A DNA stretch of 64,000 nucleotides from positions 8,804,001 to 8,868,000 of the forward strand of contig NC_134932.1 in the NCBI RefSeq assembly GCF_051020765.1. Direction: 5' to 3'. This stretch comes from Lasioglossum baleicum. Taxonomy: Eukaryota > Arthropoda > Insecta > Hymenoptera > Halictidae. Of the stretch, positions 22,721 to 33,965 are shown piece by piece (the first letter of the stretch is position 1; each line of letters begins with the position of its first letter). Made by a program: the position numbers and the translations under genes. The notes below the pieces were generated by a model, which searched no databases, was not told the DNA's origin, and saw only the letters and a list, made by a program, of their open reading frames with translations.

Positions 22721-23413
22721 CAATACTGGATAAAAAAAGAGGGTGGGACATGGAACGCAAGTCGTCGCGAACGACGCTATTAGCTCGCTGGTAGATGAGC
22801 GTCGATCGTCCGTCGGATCGGTCGCGTTATTAAACTCTTGCGCAGACTGCGAACTGCACGTTCCGCGCGTCGAACAATGTGGATCTCGGGACACGGTATT
22901 CCTCGGGACGCTTCAGACTGCATTCGGTTTCCGGTCTCCGGTCTCCAGTCTCCGGTTCTCAGGGAGTACAGGTATTGCACCGGGACTACGTCGTCTGCGT
23001 CGTCTGCTGCGAATAGCGGCCGAATAACGACGCCGCGCCGGTGAATAGGCTCACAGGCGAAGTGCCAACCTCGAACTTTGTTTACTCGTTCCACCGCACC
23101 GCGCAACTTGCATCGTGCTCGACAGAGGCGAGCGCAGCGAACGAGTGCACGGACCTGGTCCGGCCTCCACCACACCGTCTCTCCCTTCTAGTGCAACACG
23201 TTGCGTCCATCGCGCTCCAGTGCACGCGCGTGCTCGCTTACGCGGACAAAATTGCTTCTAACCCTCCCCCGACTTCTGGAAAATACGACCCGACTTTCTG
23301 CGAACACTCTTCTCGCTAGGAAGAACCGTATTTTCCCTCGGTTCACAAATATGCGCACAACATACAGCAAAATTCTTGCCGCAATTCAGGTCGGGGAGAT
23401 ATTCGTTCGAGAA
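22721..23413. other. No recognisable gene; CpG-rich block
   Basis: Strongly CpG-rich, with open frames on both strands (for example 22780-23175 -) that have no domain signature. It could be an upstream regulatory region or an unrecognised first exon; nothing in the sequence decides this. Confidence 0.4.
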
Positions 23414-23571
23414 AAGTGGATTTGAAGATTTATCAAACGCCGGCTACACAATTCTATAATACTTCCTGCCTTCTAAACCTATCGACCATTGACAGTAATT
23501 TTGTAACAGTGGATTTGGAGATGCATCGATCGCCGGCTACACAATTTTATAACACTTCCTGCCCTTTAAAC
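23414..23571 (+). repeat. Two-copy direct repeat, about 95-bp period
   Basis: AGTGGATTTG then GCCGGCTACACAATTNTATA and CACTTCCTGCC at 23414-23475 recur at 23509-23570. The second copy abuts the hAT element at 23572. Confidence 0.75.
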
Positions 23572-24238
23572 CTGGCCTGGCCAACCCAAATGGTTTCACC
23601 GGTTTAACCGGGCCACTTTGATGCCGCGTAACGTTACAGCGGGCCGCACTTTAGGTAAACGTGCTTTTGAAAAATGTAATACAAATACAAAATGAATAAA
23701 ACTTTATTGTTATACTATGATTCAATTGAGATTCTATGATTAATTAATGAGAGATATTTGCTTATTCTTTCTTTCACTTAATTTTCGTAAATCTATATTT
23801 ATGTTCGACGTTGCACCTCTTTTGTTAGCTGGTTTTATAAATTGGCATCAGTTAATGAAGCACGTGACGAACTCTTTGTAAATTTCATCTTGGAGAAAAA
23901 TGTTTCACAAACACAAACATATGTGGATCCAAAAGCACTTACAACTCGTCGTGCAAAATATCATAAGTTGTGTGGAATATCTCACGGATATAATATAAGT
24001 ATTGTAAAAATTCATTTCTGACGTGGACGCAAAAATTTGTTTCATTTCATTGTTGCACTGTAACTCAATTATATCGAAGTTATCAAATATATGAGTAACT
24101 GGAGTTTGCAGTCGCACTTGCGCATTATAACAATGACACTTCATTTATTTAATATTTTTTGTATACATATACAACCAGAAACAAAAGTTTCAATAGAAAT
24201 ATAAAATCGCCTGGCGGGCCGCGTGTTGGCCAGGCCTG
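23572..24238 (-). mobile_element. Decayed hAT transposon with transposase remnant
   Basis: Ends CTGGCCTGGCCAAC and, inverted, CAGGCCTGGCCAACACGC followed by GGCCCGCC, the hAT type ending in CGGCCCGC. CTTTAAAC (23564-23571) and CTTTAAGC (24239-24246) are an 8-bp duplication with one mismatch. At 667 bp it is an internally deleted copy retaining part of a transposase C-terminus. Confidence 0.75.
23905..24144 (-). pseudogene. hAT transposase C-terminal fragment, decayed
   Basis: The frame reads FDNFDIIELQCNNEMKQIFA, then STSEMNFYNTYI, and after apparent frame decay CKCFWIHICLC. The ELQCNxEMKxxF...FYxxY...FGSTYxCE order is the dimerisation-domain pattern of ZBED/GTF2IRD2-type hAT transposases. 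Catalytic regions are absent. Confidence 0.65.
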
Positions 24239-24246
24239 CTTTAAGC

Positions 24247-25285
24247 CAATCAACCATTTCTCCCGAGCCAGTAGACTTGCTGAGAAAGATTCCCTCGCCA
24301 TGTTTCGTATCATGTCTTCGTGAGAATATCGGGGGCAAGATTGATCAGCAGTGGAAGCCATAGCTTGGCCATTTGCACCTTGATTATTCCCTTAGTCGAT
24401 AGTTTACAAGTGGAGCACTTGTTCCAGCTGCAGCTCGATTGTGGATGCAATAAAGGCGGATTGTTATTAAGATTATCTTGTCGGCGGAGCAGGGAATCGA
24501 TCCGGCCGACTTCGCCGTTGGAAGTTCATTCGAGAAAGTTCAGTTAGCAGGACTGGGAGGGTTGGGCGAGGGTCCTTCAAAGGATTGTGAATAGCGAAGA
24601 GCGAAAGCTCTGACGCTAACTGGAAAGCCGACAGCGCATATGCGGCGTGGGCTCGACGCGGTAATGCGAGATACATACGTTGCACGTTACACGTTCTACG
24701 TTCTACTACGTTTTCCAATGTACACGAGCACATGGTACGTGTAGCGGCGCGGCGGTCTACCACGCAGCCAGACACGAATGAATGCCGCGCCGGACAGTGA
24801 TTTCAATGAGCGAATCTCCCGGAATAATGTAAACACCCGGCGCGGCGCGGCACGGCGCGAGAGCCGAACACCATCAACCAGGAGCAATGGATGTACCTGA
24901 TCCGCGTGTAGGGGTTGCGTGCACGGTCTGCAGGGTGCATCGACCTTTAAACCCTGGAGATTTAACGACCGACGCGCGTTTCCTCACTCGATCGCGGCTT
25001 CTCGGCCGAGTTTCTCACGTCGTCACCTATGCCCTCCTTGGGAACCGTATTTTTAGACGTTTTTCCGGCGAACCAGGTTTACGATCTGCCATTTTGTAGA
25101 ACGGAAGCTGTCCAAGTCCTGATTCTACGGAGAAATCCCTATTTCACGTGTATTTAAGCACACGTGTACACGAGCATTCCACGCGTACACGTACTTATAA
25201 GATATTTTCGCCAGATTTGATTTGCATGTTCTCTACATTAGAAAAGATTAGTAAGTATCACATTTTTATTTCATAGTATAGGTCC
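24247..25285. other. No recognisable gene
   Basis: A CpG-rich block at 24.6-24.9 kb, then AT-rich sequence. A short piece at about 25200-25255 (AAGATATTTTCGCCAGATTT, TTCTCTACATTAG) also occurs at 54295-54340 inside the Tc1-like element, so it is a fragment of that family. Confidence 0.45.
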
Positions 25286-25290
25286 TTTAA

Positions 25291-25511
25291 CCCTTTGCTG
25301 TCGGTTGTCCCCTTTGAGGCACCACTAAAAATTGCTGTACCATTATTCAAAATAATGTTTACATCATTAAATACATCGGAATCTAATCAATTACTAAAGA
25401 TTTAGGTATTGTATGAGGTAATTTAAAAAAAAAATCATAGGGAATGGAAATATTCTATATCCGTAGAAATGTTTAATTTTCCAGTTAAACTAGTTTTCCG
25501 AGTGCAAAGGG
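25291..25511 (+). mobile_element. piggyBac-like MITE (CCCTTTGC ends)
   Basis: CCCTTTGCTGTCGG on the left and CCGAGTGCAAAGGG on the right, TTAA on the left (25287-25290) and TTGA on the right. The 221-bp body (CACCACTAAAAATTGCTGTA, CATTATTCAAAATAATG, GTATTGTATGAGG) is shared with 29045-29160, 35400-35475, 45490-45720 and 47185-47331. Confidence 0.78.
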
Positions 25512-27688
25512 TTGATAACAAAAAGTCGACTGCATTCAAATTTGAATAAGTGCAAGACCCTGTATAAATTTTAGCGTACAGCGATCGCAAAGTAAATTGT
25601 GAATGGTCGATGAAGAACAATGTCGGATGAAAAATTGCGAAAGTGTGTGGAAGTGAAGAGAGGCGTTTTCAAAGCAGCATGACCGCACCCTAACCGAACC
25701 ACCGTTGTCGGTTCGACGGGCGTCCTTCCACGGAATTTCCGTGCAGAAGTCTCGGAGCAGGAGAGTAAAAAATAAAGTTGTCCTCCTTTGATCGATCGGC
25801 AGAGAACGCGACGATATTTCGAGTCTGCGGGGGTGAACGAACTCCTCGTTCGCTGGGTGGCAATGACAAGCGTTTCGGATAGCGCGGGAGAGATCGAGTG
25901 GTCGTTTGGGGTTTAAGTTCGAGCCTTTCGAGAGACGGATAGGGGGCGCGTGTTGGTCGAAAACCAAAGGGCACGGTGCGCCGAATCAAAGTTCGTCGAT
26001 CGGATCGATCGTAAGCTTCTAATTCGAGGGGAATCGATCTCCTCGGGTCTTTTCCAAATTTACGACGATTACCTGCTGCGGAAAAGAGGACAGAGACTAC
26101 GGAGAGCCAATTAATTGGCCTCGACGGCGTCCAAACCCGAGGGAAACCCGGCGGACTCTCGACTTTTCCAAATTGGAACACGAACGAATCGGTAAAATAC
26201 CACCGGATAAGGAAAGAGTGTCGCTAATGCAGTCGATAAAGAACGCCCCTGCCCCGATCCTACCCCTGCCGTCTTCCTCCCCCAAGGGATTCGCAAGAGA
26301 TCAAAGAGAAACCGACCGTTAATTTACCTACAATTAACCGGATCGACCGATTCCCTGTTCCGCCTGGCGGACGACAATCAATCGCCCCGGGTCCTCGGAA
26401 AGAACGCTAACCCCCTGCCCCATAACATCGAGTCGGATTCGCGCCGAAGATTATTCGTCTCTTTCAAATCGAAATAATATTCCAATTTTCTTCCGTCGGT
26501 ATTTAACCATTAGCGAAGATACAGGAATACAATGAACGCGGATTCTCTTTCTTCTAGGAAATTACAAGCGACAAAGCGCGAGGGGTTAATGGACTTCCGG
26601 GCGCGGCTTAAACAGCTTTTGCCTCCCTCCCGCAATGTTTTGTTCAGGGTAGCGAGATTAATTGACTTTCGCCGTCCGATTCGGGGGTGAATTTTTGGAA
26701 GAATTTTCCTCTCTCTCTCGGGAGGAAGACTTTCTTTCGAGTAGAGGCCAGCGAAAATCCAAAGGAGTAACGACGTAACAACGTCGTGAAATTCTTTTTA
26801 CGATCCAGCGCGAGAGGAAGATCGATCGTTCGGCGAAACGGGTGGAAATCGGGGAAAATTGTAAAATATCGACGACGGGGTCGACGGAAAAACTAAACAG
26901 AAGGCGGGTGGGTCGATTGTCCGTCGGTCAGAACTAGCTCGTAAGAAGCCATCCCTCGGGAGCTTTCCGGTGTCAGACGCTTCCTGTGTTCCTATCTGCC
27001 TCTATATACCTATCGATCCTCGGCCTGCACCCTCCTCTTTGTGCCATCCGACTGTCGTCCCTCTCTTTCCGTCTCCCTTTCGACCTCCTCCTCCATCCAG
27101 GCTCGATCTATATTGCATTCGTACCCCTCTATGCGAGGTGTCCTCGCTCGTAGCTCGCGCCATAACGCTCAGGGTAATTTTCCTTGCATATTTATACGCG
27201 CGTCTCATCGAGAAAACTGCCTCCGTTAAATGCTTCTCTTCTCTTCCCCTCTCTCTCTCTCTCTCTCTCTCCTCTACTCTATCCTCCGCTTTCTGCTCTC
27301 TATCTCCTCTGTCTACTCTCTTTCTCTCTCCCTGCACGGGGTTAATCGCGTTTAATAGATTCCCGTTCAGTGGAAGTTCGTTGTTCCACGGCCGCGTCTC
27401 TCCTCTCTCGTCTCTCGTCTCGCTTCTATCGCGGGAGAACGTTTCATCGACAGCGACTCGCTGCGAAATCCTCCGACCTCGCCCTTCCATCCAAAGGGAT
27501 ATCGTCCTTCCAGAGAAAACGTTTCGTCCACGGAAAAAGGAACTCTACCCACTGCGAACCACGATTCCATTCTTCCCTAAAATCGCCTCGCGCTTTTATC
27601 CATCGGCTTCGATTCGAACTCGCTGTCGTTTCTCTCGGAAAACTCTTTCGTCTCTTTCGCGACTTCGCCGAGACGAAGTATGGGAATA
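25512..27688. other. No recognisable gene
   Basis: CpG-rich sequence followed by a pyrimidine-rich region with a (CT)n run at 27249-27272. It supports open frames of up to 248 codons (26970-27716 +; 27002-27490 -), but these are low-complexity Ser/Leu/Pro or Arg/Glu translations of the repeat tract, without domains. Confidence 0.5.
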
Positions 27689-27885
27689 TAGACAGCGGAT
27701 CTTTATACGTTTATGAGGAAATTGATTGGGTGAAATATAAAGCAGTAAAAGATTTAAAAAATACGAGAATGTTTTAATGCTTCTAATGTAACAAAGTCGT
27801 TAAGGGATGAAATCAATTTTTCATGTTATTTCTGCTTCCCACAGTCGATGCAAAACATTTTTATTTTGTATAAAGATCCGTAATA
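27689..27885 (+). mobile_element. hAT-like MITE, full-length copy
   Basis: TAGACAGCGGATCTTTATAC ... TTTTGTATAAAGATCCGTAA with the standard body (AAAGCAGTAAAAGATTTAAA, GTCGTTAAGGGATGAAATCA). The right terminus is diverged and no target duplication is visible. Confidence 0.78.
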
Positions 27886-28109
27886 GATGCATGCGAATCT
27901 TGTGTTTGATCTATTCGTGTAACCATGGGTGACTAGTTAAACATTTCTTCCGATCTAGAATAATTCCATTCTATTAATTTTTTTCTTTGTATGAATATAA
28001 CATTGACATAAGACCTCATACAGTACTTAAATGTTTAGTCGCCAAGGTTTCATCGAAGCTTACCAACCATTTATTGCCAGACACTCGATCATCCCTTTCT
28101 CACCCTTAA

Positions 28110-28113
<4 letters not shown>

Positions 28114-28187
<74 letters not shown>
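28114..28187. repeat. (CT)n microsatellite, about 74 bp
   Basis: An uninterrupted run of CT dinucleotides, the longest simple repeat in the window. It creates a spurious Ser/Leu open frame. Confidence 0.97.
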
Positions 28188-28191
<4 letters not shown>

Positions 28192-28295
28192 CATACATGT
28201 CATCATACTACAACAAATCCGCGATCTTTCTCACGATCGAACCAGGGGTCACCTAAATCTTTAGTAATTGATTAGTCGACAGTGGAACTTTATCT

Positions 28296-28921
28296 ATCTA
28301 TCTACATAAATAAAAATGTAAAATGTCCGTTTGTTTGTAATCGGTCATCTCCGTAACGGCAGAACGTAGAAACCTGGGCTTTGAGCCATTAGATGCAGCG
28401 TTTCTTCGGGAAAGTTTATGAGAAATCAACATGCGAAAAAATCCATTCGTTCAAGAGTTTTGACGACTTTTTCCACTGGCTACAACGCTAACTGCTTACT
28501 TCAAGTTATGTGAATGTGGTGCGTTTGCGAAAATACTGATGTCTAATAATCGATATGGTTTCGTGTAGATTCGCATTGTCACCAATGCGTCACGACGAGA
28601 ATCTTCTCAGTGGTATTCTGTTTCAAATTATATCGTGAAATTAATATTATATATATATATATATATATAAATAGAAAGATTGACCCCTATTCGGAGTGAT
28701 TTGTTCTGTAAGTTTCTCATTGCATTGGAATTCAGCTGAGTAGATTGATCTGCGTTTGAATTGAAATATTTGGTTAGTATCTTTAAATTATTAAGTTTAC
28801 CTTTGTTTTTTAGTTCGTGTTTTTTCCTTATTTAATGTTTAGCAATTTTACATCTGTGACAGGTAAAAACATGCTTTTAAAAAATACTGAGCCACAGCAA
28901 CGCGTGGCGGGGGAAAGCTAG
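28296..28921 (+). mobile_element. Non-autonomous Helitron-like element
   Basis: Begins TCTATCTACATAAATAAAAA and ends GCCACAGCAACGCGTGGC followed by GGGGGAAAGCTAG. A short GC-rich hairpin (GCCAC/GTGGC) about 10 bases before a terminal CTAG, a TC start and no terminal inverted repeat or target duplication are Helitron hallmarks. About 626 bp, with an (AT)n tract at 28646-28670 and no Rep/helicase coding. Confidence 0.78.
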
Positions 28922-29044
28922 TACAAAATAAAAATTTTTTACCTGCATTGTAACAAAGTGGAGCAAGTTAAAAATGTATTGTTTCTCGAAATATGTTCAA
29001 TAGGTTGAAAACAATATAACAGTATTTTTAAATTCCACTTACTC

Positions 29045-29160
29045 AAATCCACCGTCGATTGATTAGATACAAACATATTCAATAATCTAAACAATATTTT
29101 GAATAATGGTACAGCAATTTTTAGCAACGACCCTCTGAGTCACCACTCGAGTGCTGAGGG
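29045..29160 (-). mobile_element. piggyBac-like MITE, truncated
   Basis: An inverted half copy of the 25291-25511 family (TTGAATAATGGTACAGCAAT, GAGTCACCACTCGAGTGCTG, AGGG), ending exactly at TTAA (29161-29164). Confidence 0.75.
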
Positions 29161-29164
29161 TTAA

Positions 29165-30055
29165 GACAGAACTGCGAATAATCGGAAAACTCGTACGCGT
29201 GACATACAGTGCAAACGCGTCGCTAATTAACACCGGCTACGCCCGATGCTAAAGCGATTACATCGCGCGATCATGGGATTGAAATTTGTTCAAGGCCGTA
29301 TGGAGTAGCACAGCCTGAAATTTTCAGCGAGCGTGAGGGCTGGAAGGAACGACGATGCCCTCTTTCGTTAATAATTAATCGAATGAATGATTAACCAGCA
29401 TCCGGACGTCCGAACCTTAACGTCTGACTTAACCTGTCTGATTCCATCGTGAATAATTCATGGCGGCGACGTAAGTTCGGGGAGTTTGCCTCGATCGCAA
29501 TATGTATTCGATGCCGGCATACCGCACGTATGTACCTACCTGTGTAGCTGAAACCGGCGCGGCGAATGAACCCCGTGTTACCCTCCCGACAAATTTACAT
29601 GCCAAGATTAGGATCTTCGCCGTTTATTTAAGCGACCGTTCGCAAAAGGGGGAAACGCGTCGACGATCCATCGAACCGCTCGCGATTCCTTTTCCTGGAC
29701 AGATTCTTTTCGCGGAACAGTTTCCATCTCGTCTCTCGATGGAAAGAGCAACGTATCACCCTCGTTTTAATCCAATTTAACTGTGCACGCGCGGAGACGA
29801 GAGGGAGCCAGCAGAGCTTATCTTCGAGGAACGAGTTTATCTTTTCCTTCCAGTTTATATTTCCGCCACTTGTGTCTCATCTGCCTCCTTTCCGCGTCTT
29901 CCGAGTTACTAAAGTTCCTTCTTGTAGAAGCTGCCTCTTCTTTAGAGAAACTATGTTTATTATCGAAATCGCTCAGTACAGTTGCGCGTGATACGGTGGG
30001 ATAATTTCGTTTGTAGATTCCTTCTTCGAAAATGGAACGCCGAGGTTAGAGTAAG
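29165..30055. other. No recognisable gene
   Basis: No repeat ends recognised. Short open frames (29502-29780, 29783-30004 +) without domain features. Confidence 0.45.
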
Positions 30056-30063
30056 ATTACTTC

Positions 30064-30217
30064 TGGACAGCGGATTTTATGCGTTTCTGAAAAAAATGCT
30101 GCTATATTATTTTCAACCTATTAAACGCATGTATTAACAATGAAAATAAACTACTTCACTTCGGTTTGTTGCAATTCAGGTAAAAACATTTGATTATGCG
30201 TAAAGATCCGCTGTCTA
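30064..30217 (+). mobile_element. hAT-like MITE, short subfamily
   Basis: TGGACAGCGGATTTTATGCG ... GCGTAAAGATCCGCTGTCTA, 154 bp. The flanks ATTACTTC and ATTATTAC agree at 6 of 8 positions, fitting a decayed 8-bp duplication. The right half is shared with 9410-9486. Confidence 0.75.
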
Positions 30218-30269
30218 ATTATTACAGTGAAAATTCGCTCGTGAAAATTCAGAATTCTTCTGACTTATA

Positions 30270-30375
30270 CAGAGTGTCTGAAAGTTCCTTCAACATCTGG
30301 AAAGGAGAGGTTCCTGAGATCATGTGAAGCAACATTTTCCTTTGCAAAATGGCGTCCGCGGCAGGAGTTGCGAAA
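30270..30375 (+). mobile_element. Half copy of the CAGGGTGTCC palindromic element
   Basis: CAGAGTGTCTGAAAGTTCCT, then TTCAACATCTGGAAAG and CATTTTCCTTTGCAAAAT, matches the left half of 18632-18987 at lower identity. The right half is missing. Confidence 0.72.
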
Positions 30376-31033
30376 AAAATGTGAAAAGTCTCGCAAGAGG
30401 TATATTTTACGCGGCGCGGGTTCAAAGAAGGTGGAGAGCGGTCAGGGTAATTGTCCGTGCGCCTCGTCCGCAGGTGAAAATGGGTGTTTAACGAACCTCG
30501 GGGCTGTTCCTCGACGCAACAAACTTTCGCAGCGGAGCTCCCTCGGAAAGGGGGTCAACGCGAGTCACAGGCGCCGCGCGAACAAAATCATTTTCGAATT
30601 CGAGACACGGTTCCACAAGGAGGTATCTCCGGAAACTTGTTCGAAAAGAGTTCTCCTCGCGACTGCCAGGGGTGCGTCAGTCTCGGAGAAAAGTTTCTCG
30701 ACGAGGAGGATCCGCGATCGATTCGAAATATCCTCACCCCAGACACAAACCACGACCAGCCACCCTGGTACCGACGAGAACACACGGTAGTCAACCCCTA
30801 CCACACAGAAGGGACAGAAACCCGAGGGAAGTTTCCCCCTCCTTGTGCTCCCGGCCCGTGTCAGCGATGGGTTCGATCGATTGATCTCTTCCAGGTTCTC
30901 GACGGTGGCACGCGGGGGTGAGTCGCGAGAGGATTCAAAGTCTGTCGAAGAGAGATGAGTCAAGACGTTTTCGGGCATCAGTCGAGGGCTGAATCATTCG
31001 CAGCGGCTCGGATTTGTTTGGACGGGCGAAGGA
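30376..31033. other. No recognisable gene
   Basis: Moderately CpG-rich. Overlapping open frames on both strands (30368-30790 +, 30484-30921 +, 30565-30978 -) have no domain signature. Confidence 0.45.
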
Positions 31034-31510
31034 CCGCATAGTGGGGTAAATCGACGAGTTTTATGTCAAAATCAAAGAACTTTCGATAGAAATGATATAG
31101 AGCGATGATTCTTCTCCAACCCCTTGCCGTATTTTAACGAGTCACGTTCGTCATGAAGATTTTAAAATAAAATTTGATACGTTTGTAACCAATATTTAAG
31201 CATTAAAATAAAAGTAGCCATACAAAAATATAAATTTCCTTTTCTCTTCCACGACATTTTTTGGGATAAAGACGTTTTAATCACTGCAACTGTAAAAATG
31301 ATACGGCAAGGGGTTAAATTAAAGCTGAAGTATTGCACAATATGACAAATCTGTGTTAAAATTGCAAAATTTCAAGAAAATTGTGATTTATCCAGTCCCA
31401 TGTACGGATAGATTTTTTTCTTGACATGCTATACATCATTTCCCGTAGATATTGTCACGTCGATTTCAAATCTGGTCGTAAAATTCGTCTACCACCTCAG
31501 GATTTTACAA
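31034..31510 (+). mobile_element. Element H copy interrupted by a piggyBac-like MITE
   Basis: CCGCATAGTGGGGTAAATCG, then GAACTTTCGATAGAAATGAT, matches the end of 19800-20536. After the insertion at 31120-31313 the match resumes (AAATTAAAGCTGAAGTATTG, TTTCAAGAAAATTGTG). The uninterrupted relative reads TTTTAAAAATTAAAGCTG, showing the insertion lies at a TTAA. Confidence 0.7.
31120..31313. mobile_element. piggyBac-like MITE (CCCCTTGCCGTA ends)
   Basis: CCCCTTGCCGTA and TACGGCAAGGGG are exact inverted repeats; TTAA lies on the right (31314-31317) and CCAA on the left. 194 bp, related to 5458-5823 (shared AATCACTG and terminal words). Confidence 0.85.
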
Positions 31511-32199
31511 GAAACCTGTGGGCCGCCCCGAGGGCAACCCCAAGAAATGATTCCAGCATTATTCATTGGTTCAAGGTCTCGATACGATAGTACTGGGTCA
31601 GGTAAACAACGAATATTGATATCTGAAAAATCAAAGTGACTATCATTAATGCACACGAATACATTACGTTTATGAATAATAAATCGACACTGTCTCCACA
31701 GTGGCGCCAATGTTGCGCAAAGTGTTCATTTCTTGCGGAGTTACAAATAAATCAATCGATAGTGCAGCGAATCTTTGCAAGTACGTGTAACAATAATAAT
31801 TTCCTACTAGTTTACCTAACCCATTGTACTTCTCAAATCACGTACGGTCACAACGACAGCACTGTTAATTACACAGCGCTGAATGAAACGGTAAGTACAT
31901 ATGCCGTCACGGTGCGAGAGAATGTGTCAGGGGCGGCCCCGGCCAATGTTTCCGGCAGGGATACGAAAATCTTCGAGCGAAGCGGATAAACGAGCGCAGG
32001 AAAAACAACCGGGTAGAAATTGAAAACGAGAATAATTTGGCGAGGTAGAATCGCGTATGGAAACGGAGGCGAAACGAGAACAGGAGTATAGGCGAAATAA
32101 GTAGAAATAAAAATAATATCGTCCGGGCAGCAATCGCATATTAAACCGGCGTGCGCGGCGTGGAGCTAGCAAAGGGAAAGGCAAAGGCAAAGGGCGAGT
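31511..32199. other. No recognisable gene, upstream of the kinase promoter region
   Basis: AT-rich to 31.9 kb, then rising GC. The frame at 31636-31989 (+, 117 codons) has no recognisable domain. Confidence 0.45.
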
Positions 32200-33865
32200 A
32201 GCGAGTGAGAGGGTGGCGTGGAAGGGGTGGCGGCAGAGCAGGGGTGTGGATGTGCGCGCGCAGGTCCAACTACCCCCTCTGTCGACTCCGGTGTAACACG
32301 TAATCGAACTGGGAGCGCCGCGGTTCGTCGTCAGCTCCGTGATCCGCGACCGACAGGGCCGAAATCTTTGTCGAAACGAGTGCGGAAAACACGGGGGGGA
32401 TCGTGGACATTACCGGGAGAACCGTGGAACACGAGAAACCGTGGACGAGAGTGGGCTTGGCGCGGGTCGCGAGCGAAACACCCTCGAGAAAGTAGTTCGG
32501 ACTTGTGCAAAGAGGAACGTCGCATCCTCGACTCGTTCCGACTGATACGGTGACATATCGGCGGCGGTAGTGGTGGTGGTGGTGGTGGTGGAGTTGTGTG
32601 CTAGTGTCGTTGTCGGTGGTTGTTGCCAGTGGTGGTAGTGGTAGGTGCACGAGTGCGCGCAAGGGTGGAGGTGCTGCCGGAGCGAAGGGACGATCGGCGA
32701 GCCTCGTACTTTCCTGCCCGATGGAACCGAGACGTCGCGGACGCACGCGAGCCCAGGTTCGACCCGCGGAACGACAGACTCGGTGAAGGGTTCCTCGAGT
32801 GAGAAACACCGGGATCGGGACGCGGGTGTTACCGACGGGACGAGCGTCGCGGGGTTGTCCGAGCGCTGGAGCGCCGACGATCGCGCAGAGAGGGTGCAGA
32901 GGTTTGCAAGACCGTCGACACAGGGGTAGTAGTAAAACTACAGTGTTCGACGCGAGACGATTCTCCTGCGTGTGCTGTGTCCTCGTTGGTTCTCGTTCTG
33001 ATTCCTGTGTCGGTTTGCGTGTGGCCGTCGGTTCGCGAGGTCGCAATGGCGCCTCGCGCGGCTCCGAGGAGCAGGTTAGCTTCGAGCGGATCTGCCGGCG
33101 GTCGAGCGACCGCGACATTCACGTGAGCAGCCCACCACCCCCCATGCTACTCGATCCACCGCCGTCCGTGCCGCCTCTTCTTCCTTTACTTCTATACACC
33201 CGCGATCCTAGACTCGTCCTCGCGATCTCGACATCGTCGAATCGAGTCGCCTCCTCCCCGCGAGCAACACCATGGAAAGGATTCGCAAGAGACAACCGCA
33301 GAAGATCAAGGACCGGTTGACGTGTCAGTGACACAGAGTCGGTGTGTCGTGGCCGTGTCGTGCCGTGTGCCATACATGTGCGCGAGTGTTTTCGCAGGTG
33401 ATTAGTCCACCGATCTCGTCCTCGTCCTCGTCCTGTCGGTTGTCCCTCCACGTCGCGGTCCGCTATAGTGATCCTCGGCGCGATCACGCCGGGGTGATCG
33501 TGATGCCGCGGGGACACGCGAACGTAGACACGCCGCGATTCTAAAAGGGAGGAGGAGGACGAGCCACCGAGTTCCGAAGCCGATCAAGAAGAGGGATAGC
33601 AGAAGCCTGAAGAGAGAACGTCGAAGGAAGCAGGAAGCACAGCAGCGAAGTAGCGGTAGTCAGAGCCCGAAAGCCTGCTGCCTGAAAGAAAGGGCGAAAG
33701 GGAGAAACGGAGAAAGGGGAAAGAGAGGAGGCGTGCCGCGCAGGGGGTGGGGGTGGCCGGAACAAGAAGACGGAAGGAAGCCAGAAGAGGTTCGTCGCCG
33801 GCAAGCCTGTTCTCGTAGGATAATCCAGCAACCTGGCGGACCAGGAGGAAGGTGGCTCGGCGGCG
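32200..33865 (+). promoter_or_regulatory. sff: Putative promoter and 5' leader of the kinase gene
   Basis: A strongly CpG-rich stretch directly upstream of the start codon with GTG/GGT trinucleotide runs (32570-32600), then an AG-rich stretch from about 33540. No TATA box stands out. Short ATG-initiated ORFs occur at 33272-33331 (19 codons plus stop, start context CACCATGG) and 33503-33544 (13 codons plus stop). The transcription start and any 5' introns cannot be placed from sequence alone. Longer open frames here on both strands look like composition effects and show no family signature. Confidence 0.45.
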
Positions 33866-33965
33866 ATGCAGGGCAAGGAGAGCCCCGTCGGGTCCAACAC
33901 CCAGGAGACCCATCAGTATGTCGGCCCTTATCGACTGGAGAAAACCTTGGGCAAAGGGCAGACCG
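33866..33965 (+). CDS. sff: sff exon 1: start codon and glycine-rich loop
   Basis: Encodes residues 1-33 plus the first base of codon 34, reading MQGKESPVGSNTQETHQY then VGPYRLEKTLGKGQT. An in-frame TAA at 33821-33823 with no ATG between it and 33866 fixes this ATG as the first possible start. The donor is ACCG|GTGCGT (phase 1). The short N-terminus before YVGPYRLEK matches BRSK proteins, which also have a short unstructured lead. The glycine loop is split at its last glycine, whose codon is completed by exon 2. Confidence 0.93.

Noticed and set aside
26970..27716. 248-codon open frame on the + strand
   Set aside because: The translation is dominated by Ser/Leu/Pro from a pyrimidine-rich, CT-repeat tract, overlaps long frames on the other strand and shows no domain.
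1..32000. tRNA, rRNA or other structured RNA genes
   Set aside because: No tRNA-like box A/box B pair or rRNA segment stood out by eye; a covariance-model scan would be needed to exclude small RNAs.
32270..33118. 282-codon open frame on the - strand opposite the kinase leader
   Set aside because: Contains His runs from the GTG repeat and Arg/Pro-rich filler; it lies in the CpG-rich promoter-like block and has no domain.
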